33,001 bases of DNA from CALNYS01 sp964639935 (GCA_964639935.1 CAZXGT010000014.1:1-33001); one strand, 5' to 3'. Counted from the first letter of the stretch, positions 7,930-16,573 are shown. The notes: a model not told the origin generated them from the letters alone. A program made the numbers and translations.

Positions 7930-8957
7930 TTGAGATGGTTCTTCGGTCGATTCTGATGACGGTTCTGGTTCTGGGTCTGGTTCTGGCGCCGGCGTCGGCG
8001 TTTGGCGCGACGAGCGTGACGCTTCGGTCGTCGTCGTCGGCGACGCCCTCGCCGGTGACGCTCGGGGAGATCGCGACGATCGAGGGGGACGAGGCGGCGG
8101 CGCTTCGGGGGATCGTGATCAGCGAGACGTGGCCGGGCGGGGGGGTGGTGGATCTTCGGGATGTGCGTGAGGCGCTGGACGCGGCGGGTGTGAACTGGGG
8201 GCGGGTGACGCTTCGCGGCGGGCGGTGCGTTCTGCGCGAGGGCGAGCCGCGGCTGCGGTTCGGGGTCGAGCCGGACGCGGAGGAGGAGCGGCGTCCGGGT
8301 GTGGTGGATCTCGACGGGCCGGCGAGCGTTCGGATCAAGATCGCGCGGGTGCTGGGTGAGCTGTACGGGGTGGCGAACGAGGATCTTCGTCTGCTGTTTG
8401 ACGAGCGGGACGAGGATCTGCTTGGGGCGATGGAGGCGGGGAGGCGGTACGAGGTGTCGGCGACGTCGGGCTCGAGCAGCGAGCGGGCGCCGGTGACGGT
8501 GACGGTGTTTGAGGGCTCGCGTGTGATTGAGACGCGGACGGTTCGCGCGGACGTTCGGATTCGTCGCGACGCGCTGACGCTTCGGCGGGATCTCTCGCGC
8601 GGGGAGCGGATCGAGTTGGAGGACGTCTCGGCGGGGCGTCGGTGGGTGTCGCCGTCGGGGTCGCCGGTGATCGGGGACGCGGCGGCGGCGGCGGGAAACC
8701 TTGCGCGGACGCGTCTTTCCGCGGGGACGATCTTGCGCGAGGCGCTGATCGAGAAGCCGGTGGTGATCCGGCGCAACGAGCTGGTGACGGTGCACTGTCT
8801 GAGCGGCTCGGTGGCGCTCCGGGTGGAGGCTCGGGCTCTCGACAACGGTCGGCCGGGGGACGTGATCGAGTTTCGAGTGGATCGGGAGAGTGAGCCGTTT
8901 ACGGCGCGGGTGAGTGGCCCGGGAGTTGCGGTGGCGACGGATGAGAAGGGGTCGTGA
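7926..8957 (+). CDS. flgA: Flagellar P-ring assembly chaperone FlgA
   Basis: A periplasmic chaperone needed to assemble the FlgI P-ring. The 343-residue protein starts with a signal peptide (hydrophobic about residues 10-24, probable cleavage after SAFG). The C-terminal third resembles the FlgA SAF domain: an R-x-L-x-x-G-x-x-I pattern (DLSRGERIELEDV), then a second repeat with LSAGTILREALIEKPVVIRRNE-like spacing and the final V-T-V motif. It is longer than the usual 220 residues because of an extended N-terminal half. The start may be GTG 7926 (overlapping flgG) or ATG 7935; both keep the signal peptide. The stop overlaps flgH. Confidence 0.85.
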   Translation: MIEMVLRSILMTVLVLGLVLAPASAFGATSVTLRSSSSATPSPVTLGEIATIEGDEAAALRGIVISETWPGGGVVDLRDVREALDAAGVNWGRVTLRGGRCVLREGEPRLRFGVEPDAEEERRPGVVDLDGPASVRIKIARVLGELYGVANEDLRLLFDERDEDLLGAMEAGRRYEVSATSGSSSERAPVTVTVFEGSRVIETRTVRADVRIRRDALTLRRDLSRGERIELEDVSAGRRWVSPSGSPVIGDAAAAAGNLARTRLSAGTILREALIEKPVVIRRNELVTVHCLSGSVALRVEARALDNGRPGDVIEFRVDRESEPFTARVSGPGVAVATDEKGS

Positions 8958-9634
8958 TGATCGAGTGCGTCAGAATCGTGGTCGCTGTGTCGCTGGCGGG
9001 ATCGGCTCTCGGGCAGACGCTGTTTCAGGCTGAGCCCGAGGCGGCGATCGCGGGCGCTTCGGTTGATCAGGCGGCGCCGCTGTACGCGTATAGCCTGGTG
9101 GCGGTGCGTCCGCCGGAGCCGCGGAGCTTTCTGCCGAACGATCTGGTGACGATCGTCATCCGCGAGAGCACGCGGGTGGAGCGTGATCAGACGCTCGAGA
9201 CGGAGAAGGATCTGGCGCTTCGCGCGGAGATCATCAAGCTCAAGGCGTTGACGCAGTTCCTGGAGCTTCGCGGGCCGAACGCCACGGAGAGCGTCGACGC
9301 GAATCCGCTCATTCGAGCGTCCGGGGAGTTTGAGGGCGAGGGGGAGTACGAGCGGAACGACGACGTGACGGCGCGGGTGACGGCGCGGGTGCTCGAGGTG
9401 AAGCCCAACGGGACGCTGCTTCTTGAGGCGCGGACGAGCGTTCGCACGGACGACGAGATGCAGACGATCACGCTCTCGGGGTATTGCCGGACGGAGGACG
9501 TGAGCGCGCTGAACACGGTGCAGTCGAGCGAGCTCTACGACCTGCGGCTTGACATTCAGCACGAGGGCGAGATCCGGAAGGCGACGAAGAAGGGTCTGAT
9601 CCCTCGCGTGTTCGAGACGATTTTCAGCTTCTGA
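8957..9634 (+). CDS. flgH: Flagellar L-ring protein FlgH
   Basis: The outer-membrane L-ring subunit, 225 residues. Family features include the early NDLVTIVIRESTRVE segment, the central GEFEGEGEYERNDDVTARV region, the block VLEVKPNGTLLLEA, and the C-terminal LYDLRLDIQ/GLIPRVFE region. The ATG at 8957 forms a TGATG join with the flgA stop and has AGAAGGGG 6 bases upstream; a GTG at 8954 is too close to that ribosome site. Oddly, the protein lacks the usual lipobox Cys: the hydrophobic leader ends ...SALGQ, like a signal peptidase I site. The only Cys near the start (residue 4) lies before the hydrophobic core. Confidence 0.9.
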   Translation: MIECVRIVVAVSLAGSALGQTLFQAEPEAAIAGASVDQAAPLYAYSLVAVRPPEPRSFLPNDLVTIVIRESTRVERDQTLETEKDLALRAEIIKLKALTQFLELRGPNATESVDANPLIRASGEFEGEGEYERNDDVTARVTARVLEVKPNGTLLLEARTSVRTDDEMQTITLSGYCRTEDVSALNTVQSSELYDLRLDIQHEGEIRKATKKGLIPRVFETIFSF

Positions 9635-9666
9635 CCGAGGCTTTTTAAGAGGAGGGCGGCGGAGCC

Positions 9667-10746
9667 ATGCCCACCACTGTTGTGAGAATTCTGGCGGCGC
9701 TGATCGGGATCGTGACGATCGCGGGTCCGGCGCTTGGGACGAGCGTTCAGCAGATCGCGCGGCTCGAGGAGCAGGGCGAGAGCGTTCTGCAGGGGCTGGG
9801 CCTGGTGGTCGGCCTGCCGGGGACGGGGGACTCGGCGGAGGACCTGATCGTCGCGCGTCCGCTCTTTGCGATGCTCGAGGCGATGGGGAACGCGCCGGGG
9901 TCATTGGAGGAGCTGGCGGAGTCGAACTCGGCGGCGCTGGTGGTCGTGACGTGCGTGATCCCCGAGGGCGGGGCGCGGGTGAACGACCGGTTCGACGTGA
10001 CGGTCAGCGCGATCAACAACGCGAAGAGCCTGGAGGGCGGCGAGCTGTTTCTGACGCCGCTGCGCGGTCCGCTTCCGGGGCAGGGCGTGTACGCGATTGC
10101 GCAGGGCTCGACGCTGATCGAGGGGGCGACGCCGACGCGGGTCCGGGTGCGCGAGGGGGCGAGGGTGATCCGTCAGACGCCGGGGTGGCGGCTTGGTCCG
10201 GAGGGGGTGGTTCGGCTGGTGGTGCGTCCGAGCTTTTCGGGGTGGACGATGACGCAGCTGCTGGCGGACACGATCAATCAGCACCGGGTGGGCTTCGCGG
10301 AGGCGGCGGTGGAGATCGCGCGGGCGGTGGACGATCGGACGCTCGAGGTTCGTGTACCGGTGGAGGAGCGCGGGGCGCCGGTGAACTTCATGAGCGACAT
10401 CATGAGCATCCGGTTCGATCCGTCGCTGCTTGATCTTCCGGCGCGGGTGGTGGTGAACGAGCGGGAGGGGGTGATCATCGCGGCGGGGAACGCGCGGTTC
10501 AGCCCGGTGTCGATCTCGGCGCCGGGGGTGATGATTTCGACCCTGGGGGGCCGGGATGAGGGTCGAGCGGCGGCGGGTCCGGGGCGGGCGGGCGTCGCGC
10601 CCGACGAGGATGAGGGGACGACGGGGAGCGTTGAGGATCTGCTTGGGGCGATGCGGCAGCTGAACCTGCCGATCGAGGAGCAGATCTCGATCATTCATCA
10701 GCTCGAGCGGGCCGGGGCGCTTCACGCGGAACTGGTGCTTGACTGA
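9667..10746 (+). CDS. flgI: Flagellar P-ring protein FlgI
   Basis: The periplasmic P-ring subunit around the rod, 359 residues, normal for the family. It has an N-terminal signal peptide (cleavage near PALG) and the conserved openings QIARLEEQGES and GLGLVVGLPGTGDS. Then come DRFDVTVSAINNAKSLEGG with the TPL block, the VRLVVRP segment, and the C-terminal VEDLLGAMRQLN...IIHQLERAGALHAEL end that is diagnostic for FlgI. A ribosome site AGGAGGG lies upstream of the ATG. The stop overlaps the flgJ start by one base (TGATG). The preceding 32-base gap from flgH is the largest inside this part of the operon. Confidence 0.95.
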   Translation: MPTTVVRILAALIGIVTIAGPALGTSVQQIARLEEQGESVLQGLGLVVGLPGTGDSAEDLIVARPLFAMLEAMGNAPGSLEELAESNSAALVVVTCVIPEGGARVNDRFDVTVSAINNAKSLEGGELFLTPLRGPLPGQGVYAIAQGSTLIEGATPTRVRVREGARVIRQTPGWRLGPEGVVRLVVRPSFSGWTMTQLLADTINQHRVGFAEAAVEIARAVDDRTLEVRVPVEERGAPVNFMSDIMSIRFDPSLLDLPARVVVNEREGVIIAAGNARFSPVSISAPGVMISTLGGRDEGRAAAGPGRAGVAPDEDEGTTGSVEDLLGAMRQLNLPIEEQISIIHQLERAGALHAELVLD

Positions 10747-11186
10747 TGGGCGGGATCGGGACGATCTCAAGCGTCGGCGCGTCGGCGCCCGGCGTGATGG
10801 GCCGTGGGATGGAGTCGCGCGTGTCGGGGTCGTTCGATGCGGCGATGCGTGGGGCGATGGCGCGTCGGGGCGAGGATCGGACGAGCGGGCGGGATCCGCG
10901 CGAGGCGGCGGAGGAGCTGGTGGCGATGACGCTGGTGCAGCCGATTTTGGCGCAGCTGAGGGAATCGAGCCTGGCGGCGGAGCCCTTTGCGCCGTCGGAG
11001 GGCGAGAAGCGGTTCGGCGCGATGCATGACGCGCAGGTTGCGCGGCAGATCGTGCGCGGCTCGCGGTTCCCGCTGGTTGAGGAGTTGGCACGCCAGATGC
11101 GGGAGCGATCGGGAACGACGGAGGGTCCCGACGATGCTCAACGCGACGACGGCGAGAAGCCGAACCGGATCGACCTCAGCGCCTGA
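10746..11186 (+). CDS. flgJ: FlgJ-type rod-binding protein (no muramidase domain)
   Basis: A 146-residue protein matching only the N-terminal rod-binding half of FlgJ: a helix with AAEELVAMTLVQPILAQLRESS in its centre (about residues 53-75), then a second helix with VARQIVRGSRFPLVEELARQM (about 96-117). The enterobacterial FlgJ adds a peptidoglycan hydrolase domain, which is absent here, as in many bacteria where another enzyme opens the wall. Position after flgI supports the call. ATG 10746 overlaps the flgI stop, so coupling is likely. The C-terminal tail (from about residue 118) is polar and disordered, and its coding region overlaps the next gene by 53 bases. Confidence 0.8.
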   Translation: MGGIGTISSVGASAPGVMGRGMESRVSGSFDAAMRGAMARRGEDRTSGRDPREAAEELVAMTLVQPILAQLRESSLAAEPFAPSEGEKRFGAMHDAQVARQIVRGSRFPLVEELARQMRERSGTTEGPDDAQRDDGEKPNRIDLSA

Positions 11187-11721
11187 GACGATTCTTGACG
11201 TGAGCGAGGCGAGGGCGCGGGCGGTGAGGCTTGCGGACTCGCTCGATGCGTTGCGCCGGGGTCAGGAGAAGCTGCTGGAGCTTGCGGCGCGGCGGGAGCG
11301 CGCGGTTCGCGGGGCGAATCCGTCGGAGCTGGCGGCGTCGCTCCGGGAGGAGACGGAGACGATCCGGGGGATCGCGGAGCTCGACGCGCGGCGCGCGGAG
11401 GAGGCGGCGTGGTTCGCGTCGCGGCTCGGGAGCGAGCAGGGGCGGCGGGCGCGGGCGACGTGGATCGCGTCGCGGCTTCCGGCGTCGATGGCGGCCGAGC
11501 GGCGGCGGATCGAGCGGTCTGCGGCGTCGCTTCGGGAGCGGATCGAGGAGGTCTCGCGTCGGGCGGCGTCTGATCGGCTGAGCGCGGAGCGTCTGTCGCG
11601 GCACATGCGCGGTCTGATCGAGACGGCCTCGGAGCGGCTCGGGGCTTCGGGCGGGTACGGGGCGCGGGGCGAGCGGCGGGCGAACAGGCACGCGCCGGTG
11701 GGCATCGACGTGACGTCGTAG
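11134..11721 (+). CDS. flgN: FlgN-like export chaperone (coiled coil)
   Basis: A 195-residue, almost entirely helical protein with many Arg, Glu and Ala residues and heptad-like spacing from about residue 25 to 180. Sequence alone does not prove identity. Its position directly before flgK and flgL, its length and its coiled-coil nature fit FlgN, the cytoplasmic chaperone that delivers FlgK and FlgL to the export gate. The ATG at 11134 has GGAGGG 8 bases upstream (11120-11125), which places the start 53 bases inside flgJ in another frame. A later GTG near 11200 lacks a ribosome site. flgK starts 13 bases after the stop. Confidence 0.6.
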   Translation: MLNATTARSRTGSTSAPETILDVSEARARAVRLADSLDALRRGQEKLLELAARRERAVRGANPSELAASLREETETIRGIAELDARRAEEAAWFASRLGSEQGRRARATWIASRLPASMAAERRRIERSAASLRERIEEVSRRAASDRLSAERLSRHMRGLIETASERLGASGGYGARGERRANRHAPVGIDVTS

Positions 11722-11734
11722 GGACGAGCGAGCC

Positions 11735-13483
11735 ATGGGACTGACGAGTTCACTTCTGATCGGCCGTTCTGGGCTGAACGCGGCGCAGACCGGGATCCAG
11801 GTCGCGGGCGACAACATCGCGAACGCGGCGACTCCGGGGTACACGCGGCGGGTGCTGTCGCTGAGCCCGGCGGCGGGGCCGTTTCGCGGAGAGAACGACT
11901 ACAACGGTCAGGGCGTTCTGGTCGAGCGGATCAGCCGGGCGCTGGATCCGGCGATCCTGAGCCGTCTTCGGGGCTCGATCAGCGACGAGGCGTCTGCGCA
12001 GGCGAGCTACGAGGCGTTGTCGCAGGTGGAGAGCATCCTGGCGCCGCTTTCGGATTCCTCGCTGAGCGCGCAGCTGGGCGAGTTCTTCGATTCATGGAGC
12101 GAGCTGGCGAACAACCCCGGCTCGGCGGAGTCCCGGACGCTGATCGTGCAGCAGGGCGGGGCGATCTCGTCGTACCTGCGGGGTCTTCGTGGGGACTTGC
12201 GCACGCTTCAGGGGCAGATCGAGTCGCAGATCGAGACGGGCGTCGAGCGGGCGAACGGGCTGCTCACGGAGATCGGGGAGCTGAACCGGGCGATCTCCAA
12301 CTCGGAGCTTGGGCGCGGCGAGAACCTGGGGCTTCGGGACCAGCGGGACGCGCTGGTGCAGGAGCTGAGCGGCCTGCTCGACGTGTCGGTTCTGGAGCGT
12401 GACTCGGGGGCGGTGGATCTGTACGTGGGGTCGACGCCGATCGTGCTCGAGGGGCAGACGCGCGGGCTGGGCGTGGAACGGTTCCCCGGCGCCGACGGCG
12501 AGCCGGTGCTGACGATCGTGACGACCAGGGGGAGCGAGCAGCAGAAGGTGTTCCCGGGCGGCGGGTCGATCGGGGGGCTGATTCAGCAGCGGAACGGCCG
12601 GATTCAGGCGGCGATTGAGGAGATCGACGGGCTCTCGAGCGGGCTGATCTTCGAGGTGAACCGGCTGCACAGCGCGGGGCGGAGTTTCCCGGGTCTGACC
12701 GAGACGACGGGGACGCTTCGGATCAGCGATCCGGCGGATCAGACGCGGGCGCTGAACGATCCGGCGAATGCGCGGGTTTCGGCTCTTCCCTTTGCGCCGC
12801 GGAACGGTTCGTTTGAGATCGCGGTGACGGATCGTGGGACGGGCCTGACGCAGACGCATCGGTTCGACGTTGATCTCGACGGGATCGACGCGTCCGGCGC
12901 GTCGGGGTTCGCCGACGACACGAGCCTGCAGGACATCGTGGACTGGGTGAACCTGAACGTGGGGAACGTGAGCGCTTCGATCACGGGGGCCGGGGAGCTT
13001 CGGCTGACGGCGGCGTCGGGGTATGAGTTCGGCTTTGAGAGCGACACGTCGGGTGTGCTCGCGACGCTCGGCGTGAACACGTTTTTCTCGGGCGAGGACG
13101 CGAGGGACATCGGTGTTCGGGACGGGCTTGCGAGCGATCCGCAGCGGCTGGTGGCGGGCGCGAGCGAGGGCTCGAACGAGGCGGCGCTGGCGATCGCGCG
13201 GCTGCGGGAGACGCCGGTGGACTCGCTCGGGGGCGTGACGCTGCTTGAGGGTTGGCGGCGGACGACTGACGCGGTGGCGGTGGAGACGGCGTCGGCGCGG
13301 ACGGAGCGGGCGGCGAGCGAGCAGGTCCGAGCGAGCCTGGAGGCGCAGCACGCGACGGTGAGCGGGGTGAGCATCGACGAGGAGACGATCAACCTGATCG
13401 CGTATCAGCAGCAGTACCAGGCGGCGGCGCGGCTGATCTCCACGGTGGACGAGCTGACGCAGATTCTGATCTCGCTGGTGTGA
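11735..13483 (+). CDS. flgK: Flagellar hook-filament junction protein FlgK (HAP1)
   Basis: The first hook-associated protein, 582 residues, normal length. The N-terminus has the rod/hook signature (GDNIANAATPGYTRR, residues about 27-41), followed by a long helical D1 region (GQIESQIETGVERANGLLTEIGELN...). An extended outer domain (about residues 310-450) contains a flagellin-IN-like motif. The C-terminus has the family end (SGVSIDEETINLIAYQQQYQAAARLISTVDEL). The ribosome site is modest (GAGCGAG). The stop overlaps the flgL region (GTGTGA), suggesting coupling between the two junction proteins. Confidence 0.95.
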   Translation: MGLTSSLLIGRSGLNAAQTGIQVAGDNIANAATPGYTRRVLSLSPAAGPFRGENDYNGQGVLVERISRALDPAILSRLRGSISDEASAQASYEALSQVESILAPLSDSSLSAQLGEFFDSWSELANNPGSAESRTLIVQQGGAISSYLRGLRGDLRTLQGQIESQIETGVERANGLLTEIGELNRAISNSELGRGENLGLRDQRDALVQELSGLLDVSVLERDSGAVDLYVGSTPIVLEGQTRGLGVERFPGADGEPVLTIVTTRGSEQQKVFPGGGSIGGLIQQRNGRIQAAIEEIDGLSSGLIFEVNRLHSAGRSFPGLTETTGTLRISDPADQTRALNDPANARVSALPFAPRNGSFEIAVTDRGTGLTQTHRFDVDLDGIDASGASGFADDTSLQDIVDWVNLNVGNVSASITGAGELRLTAASGYEFGFESDTSGVLATLGVNTFFSGEDARDIGVRDGLASDPQRLVAGASEGSNEAALAIARLRETPVDSLGGVTLLEGWRRTTDAVAVETASARTERAASEQVRASLEAQHATVSGVSIDEETINLIAYQQQYQAAARLISTVDELTQILISLV

Positions 13484-13488
13484 CGCTC

Positions 13489-15531
13489 ATGAGCAACATT
13501 CCTTCCAATCCGATCCGGCTTCCGAACCTGCTGAGCTTCCAGAACGCGCAGCGGACGCTGGCGGGAACGAGCCGGGCGCTCTTTGACGTGCAGAACCAGC
13601 TGTACACGGGTCGCCGGTTCGTGAACGCGAGCGACGATCCGATCAGCGCGTCCCTCGCGAGCGTGCTCCGTGATCGGATCGCGGGCTCGGAGCAGCGGCT
13701 TCGGAACCTGAGCCACGCGGGCGGCGCGCTGTCGTCGCTTGATCAGGCGCTGGGCGAGGCGAAGGACCTGACGGTGGAGGCGTTGTCGATCGCGTCGTCG
13801 CAGATCGGGGTCGGGTCGGACGCGGAGACGCGCGAGGCGCAGGCGAACGTGATCCAGTCGATCACGCGATCGATGCTCGAGGTGGCGAACCGCGAGTTCG
13901 TGGACCTGCATCTGTTCGCGGGGGACGCGACGGGGCGGCCGCCCTTTGAGGAGTTCTTCGGCGGGGTTCGGTACGTCGGACGGAGCGAGGGGCTTCGGAC
14001 GGATCTCGGTTCGCGGGTCGACGCGCCGATCACGCTCGGCGGGGAGACGGCGTTCGGGTCGCTCTCGTCGCGGGTGGAGGGCGACGTCGATCTGAACCCG
14101 GCGGCGGGTCGTGAGACGCGGATCGTGGATCTCGGCGGGGCGCGTGGCGAGGGCGTGGCGCTCGGGTCGGTGGACGTGACGATCGACGACGGCGTGACGC
14201 CGGTGACGGTGAGCGTGGATCTGACGGAGGCGGAGAACGCTGGGGACGTTCTTGACGCGATCGAATCGGCGATTCGGGGTCAGGATCCGGCGGCGCTTGG
14301 CGGGGCGTTCCCGTCGTCCGGGGTGAGCGCGGGCGACGCGCTCACGATTCCGGCGGCGGCGGGGTACACGATCACGTTTGCGGATGTGGGCGCGGGGACC
14401 ACGGCGGCGGACCTTGGTCTTGGCGGGTTCAGCTTCACGAACGGGACGCCGACGAACCCCGCGGGCGATCTGCAGCCGCGGATCAGCCAGCACACGAGCT
14501 TTGGGAGCCTGAATCCGGCGCCGGCGTTGACTTTGCCGGGTTCGTTCGTGATCGAGAACGGGGGTCGGACGGGGACGGTGACGCTCGCGGCGGGCGACAC
14601 GGTCGGGGACTTCATCCGGCAGGTGGCGTCGCTGAACCTCGGGGTTCGGGCGGAGGTCAACGAGGCGGGTGACGGGCTGAACCTGATCAACGAGGTGTCG
14701 GGGTTTGAGATGTCGGTGCGCGAGGACGGGGGCGGGTCGCTCCTGGCGACGGGCCTTGGGCTTCGGACGCTCCGGGCGTCGACGGCGATCAGCGACTTCA
14801 ATCACGGTCGCGGGGTGGAGATCGCGGACGGGGTGATCAACCCGTTGACGGGGCTGCCGGACCCGAATCGGAACGTGGATTTCCGGGTGAATCTGCGCGA
14901 CGGGACGAGCTTCGATGTGGATCTGACGCCGGCGGATCTGGGGACGGTTCAGGACGTGCTTGACGCGATCAACGCGTCGGCGGCGGGGGCGGGGTACGCG
15001 GTTCCGGCGGACTTTGAGGCGACGCTCGCGGACGGGGCGAACGGGATCACCTTTGTGGACTCGACGGGTCCGGCGTCGCAGGAGACGAGCGTGACACGGC
15101 TCAACGGGCACGCGGCGGAGGATCTGGGTCTTCTTGACGGGGCGTTTACGGCTGGCGCGCCGGCAGTTCTTGCCGGTTCGGACCGGGCGAGCGTGCGCGT
15201 GGAGAGCGTTTTCAGCGATCTGATCGATCTTCGGGCGTCTCTGGACGGCAACGACGAGCGTGGCATCGTTGTTGCGTCCGGTCGGCTCGAAGCGGATGAC
15301 GACCGCCTGATCGCTGCGCGTGCGGCGGCGGGGGGTCGGGCCCAGCGGGTTGAGGACGCGAGGACCCGCGTGGAGGACGAGACGTTGCTCGACGAGACGA
15401 TTCGCTCGGGTCTCGAGGACGTGGATTTCACGGAGGCGGCGACGCGTTTCAGCCTCCTGCAGCTCGCTCAGAACGCCGCGTTTGCGGCGACGGCCCGGAC
15501 GCAGGGCCTCACGCTCCTGAACTTCCTCTAG
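13489..15531 (+). CDS. flgL: Hook-filament junction protein FlgL (HAP3), enlarged
   Basis: The second junction protein, related to flagellin. The N-terminal D0/D1 part has the FlgL features (NAQRTL, LYTGRRFVNASDDP, LSHAGGALSSLDQAL). The C-terminus ends with DFTEAATRFSLLQLAQNAAFAATARTQGLTLLNFL-like helical sequence, the hallmark of the family. At 680 residues it is about twice the usual size. An insert of roughly 350-400 residues (about 170-570) in the middle holds several flagellin-IN-like units (VTVSVDLTEAENAGDVLDAI; AAGDTVGDFIRQVASLN; VDLTPADLGTVQDVLDAIN). The start is either ATG 13489 or GTG 13480, which overlaps the flgK stop; neither has a strong Shine-Dalgarno. It is the last gene before a hairpin. 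Confidence 0.9.
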   Translation: MSNIPSNPIRLPNLLSFQNAQRTLAGTSRALFDVQNQLYTGRRFVNASDDPISASLASVLRDRIAGSEQRLRNLSHAGGALSSLDQALGEAKDLTVEALSIASSQIGVGSDAETREAQANVIQSITRSMLEVANREFVDLHLFAGDATGRPPFEEFFGGVRYVGRSEGLRTDLGSRVDAPITLGGETAFGSLSSRVEGDVDLNPAAGRETRIVDLGGARGEGVALGSVDVTIDDGVTPVTVSVDLTEAENAGDVLDAIESAIRGQDPAALGGAFPSSGVSAGDALTIPAAAGYTITFADVGAGTTAADLGLGGFSFTNGTPTNPAGDLQPRISQHTSFGSLNPAPALTLPGSFVIENGGRTGTVTLAAGDTVGDFIRQVASLNLGVRAEVNEAGDGLNLINEVSGFEMSVREDGGGSLLATGLGLRTLRASTAISDFNHGRGVEIADGVINPLTGLPDPNRNVDFRVNLRDGTSFDVDLTPADLGTVQDVLDAINASAAGAGYAVPADFEATLADGANGITFVDSTGPASQETSVTRLNGHAAEDLGLLDGAFTAGAPAVLAGSDRASVRVESVFSDLIDLRASLDGNDERGIVVASGRLEADDDRLIAARAAAGGRAQRVEDARTRVEDETLLDETIRSGLEDVDFTEAATRFSLLQLAQNAAFAATARTQGLTLLNFL

Positions 15532-15551
15532 CGGGGAAGCGGGGACTTCAG

Positions 15552-15577
15552 GACCGCCGGCCTCGGCCCCGGCGGTC
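15552..15577 (+). terminator. Hairpin after flgL, no T run
   Basis: A perfect 9-bp inverted repeat (arms 15552-15560 and 15569-15577, 8-base loop) lies 20 bases after the flgL stop. There is no T run, so it may be a weak or Rho-assisted terminator, or a 3' stabiliser, between the basal-body operon and fliW-csrA-fliC. Confidence 0.4.
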
Positions 15578-15649
15578 TGCGACAGGACGTCGGCCGCGGT
15601 GGATCCGCGGGGTCAACGGATTGTGGGCCGAACAAAGCGGAGCACACCC

Positions 15650-16093
15650 ATGCAGGTGCGCACGACACGGTTCGGGGAGGTTGAGATCGCGGAGGATCGC
15701 GTTCTGACGTTCCCGAAGGGACTTCTCGGATTCGGCGATCGGACTCGGTTCTGCCTTCTTCAGCCCAACGAGGACGCGTGCTTCCTGTGGCTGCAGGCGG
15801 TGGACGATCCGGGCCTGGCGTTCGTTGTGACGGACCCGGCGCTGTTCGTCTCGGACTACTCGGTTCCGATTCGGGCGGATCAGATGGAGGCGCTCGAGAT
15901 GGGCTCGCTGGACGACGCGCAGGTGTTCGTGATCGTCAACAAGGTTGGCGAGACCCTGACGGGGAACCTGCAGGGTCCTCTGGTGGTGAGCTCGACGAGC
16001 CGCCTCGGGGAGCAGTTCGTGCTCTCTGAGAAGCGTTGGACGACGCGGCACTCGCTTGTTCGCGTGGGCGCGCCGGCGAAGGCGACGGCCTGA
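15650..16093 (+). CDS. fliW: Flagellar assembly factor FliW
   Basis: A 147-residue cytoplasmic protein that binds newly made flagellin and, when released, sequesters CsrA. The N-terminus (TTRFGEVEIAEDRVLTFPKGLLGFGDRTRF) and the later DYSVPIRADQMEALEM and VVNxxTGxxxGNLQGP-type blocks (here IVNKVGETLTGNLQGPLVV) are typical of FliW. The ATG at 15650 has CGGAG 7 bases upstream; an in-frame start 51 bases earlier lacks support. csrA follows after a 109-base leader. The fliW-csrA-flagellin order is itself strong support. Confidence 0.95.
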   Translation: MQVRTTRFGEVEIAEDRVLTFPKGLLGFGDRTRFCLLQPNEDACFLWLQAVDDPGLAFVVTDPALFVSDYSVPIRADQMEALEMGSLDDAQVFVIVNKVGETLTGNLQGPLVVSSTSRLGEQFVLSEKRWTTRHSLVRVGAPAKATA

Positions 16094-16137
16094 TCGCCTT
16101 GTGTGCCGGGGGCGCCGCTCCCGGCGGGAATCCGAAC

Positions 16138-16155
16138 CGCGTCACGGAGGACGCG
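16138..16155 (+). promoter_or_regulatory. CsrA-type hairpin in the csrA leader
   Basis: CGCGTC (16138-16143) and GACGCG (16150-16155) pair perfectly around the loop ACGGAG (16144-16149). This matches the CsrA site pattern, with GGA in a hairpin loop. It lies 48 bases before the csrA ATG and about 32 before its Shine-Dalgarno, suggesting autoregulation. The same loop occurs at flagellins 1 and 3 with different stems. Confidence 0.6.
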
Positions 16156-16202
16156 CGGTCGGCGCTGTGAGGCGCCGGTCGATGAGGAAGGAGCCGGAAC
16201 TC

Positions 16203-16562
16203 ATGCTCGTGCTTTCACGGCTGCGTGACGAGACCATCATGATCGGCGAGGACGTCGAGATCACGGTGGTCGACATCCGGGGCGACAAGGTTCGCCTCGG
16301 GATCAACGCGCCGACATCCATCGCCGTGCATCGGAAAGAGGTGTACGAGGCGATCCGTCAGGAGAATCAGCGTGCGGCGTCGCTCGCGGATGACGACCTT
16401 GACCGTTTGGGTGAGAACCTGAAGCGGTCGCGGATCGAGGGACGATCGGGGGCGGCGATGCGTTTGCGCAGCGCGGCCTCGGGCGTCGGGAAGTCCATCA
16501 CCACATCGGAGCCACCGAAGCCCTCGGCGGCGCGTCCCACGACGGTGCGCGCCGCGCGCTAG
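16203..16562 (+). CDS. csrA: Translational regulator CsrA with long C-terminal tail
   Basis: An RNA-binding homodimer that blocks translation by covering GGA motifs at ribosome-binding sites. Residues 1-57 are a full CsrA core: MLVLSRLRDETIMIG start, GDKVRLGI, and the RNA-contact residues L4, R6, V42 and R44 (SIAVHRKEVY). The remaining 62 residues are an added polar tail (Arg, Ser, Ala, Pro), so the protein is 119 residues against the usual 60-75. ATG 16203 has AAGGAG (16188-16193) 9 bases upstream. fliW lies before it and flagellin 1 starts 30 bases after it, so CsrA and its likely target share a transcript. The leader holds an ACGGAG hairpin. Confidence 0.95.
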   Translation: MLVLSRLRDETIMIGEDVEITVVDIRGDKVRLGINAPTSIAVHRKEVYEAIRQENQRAASLADDDLDRLGENLKRSRIEGRSGAAMRLRSAASGVGKSITTSEPPKPSAARPTTVRAAR

Positions 16563-16573
16563 CCGCCGGAGCC

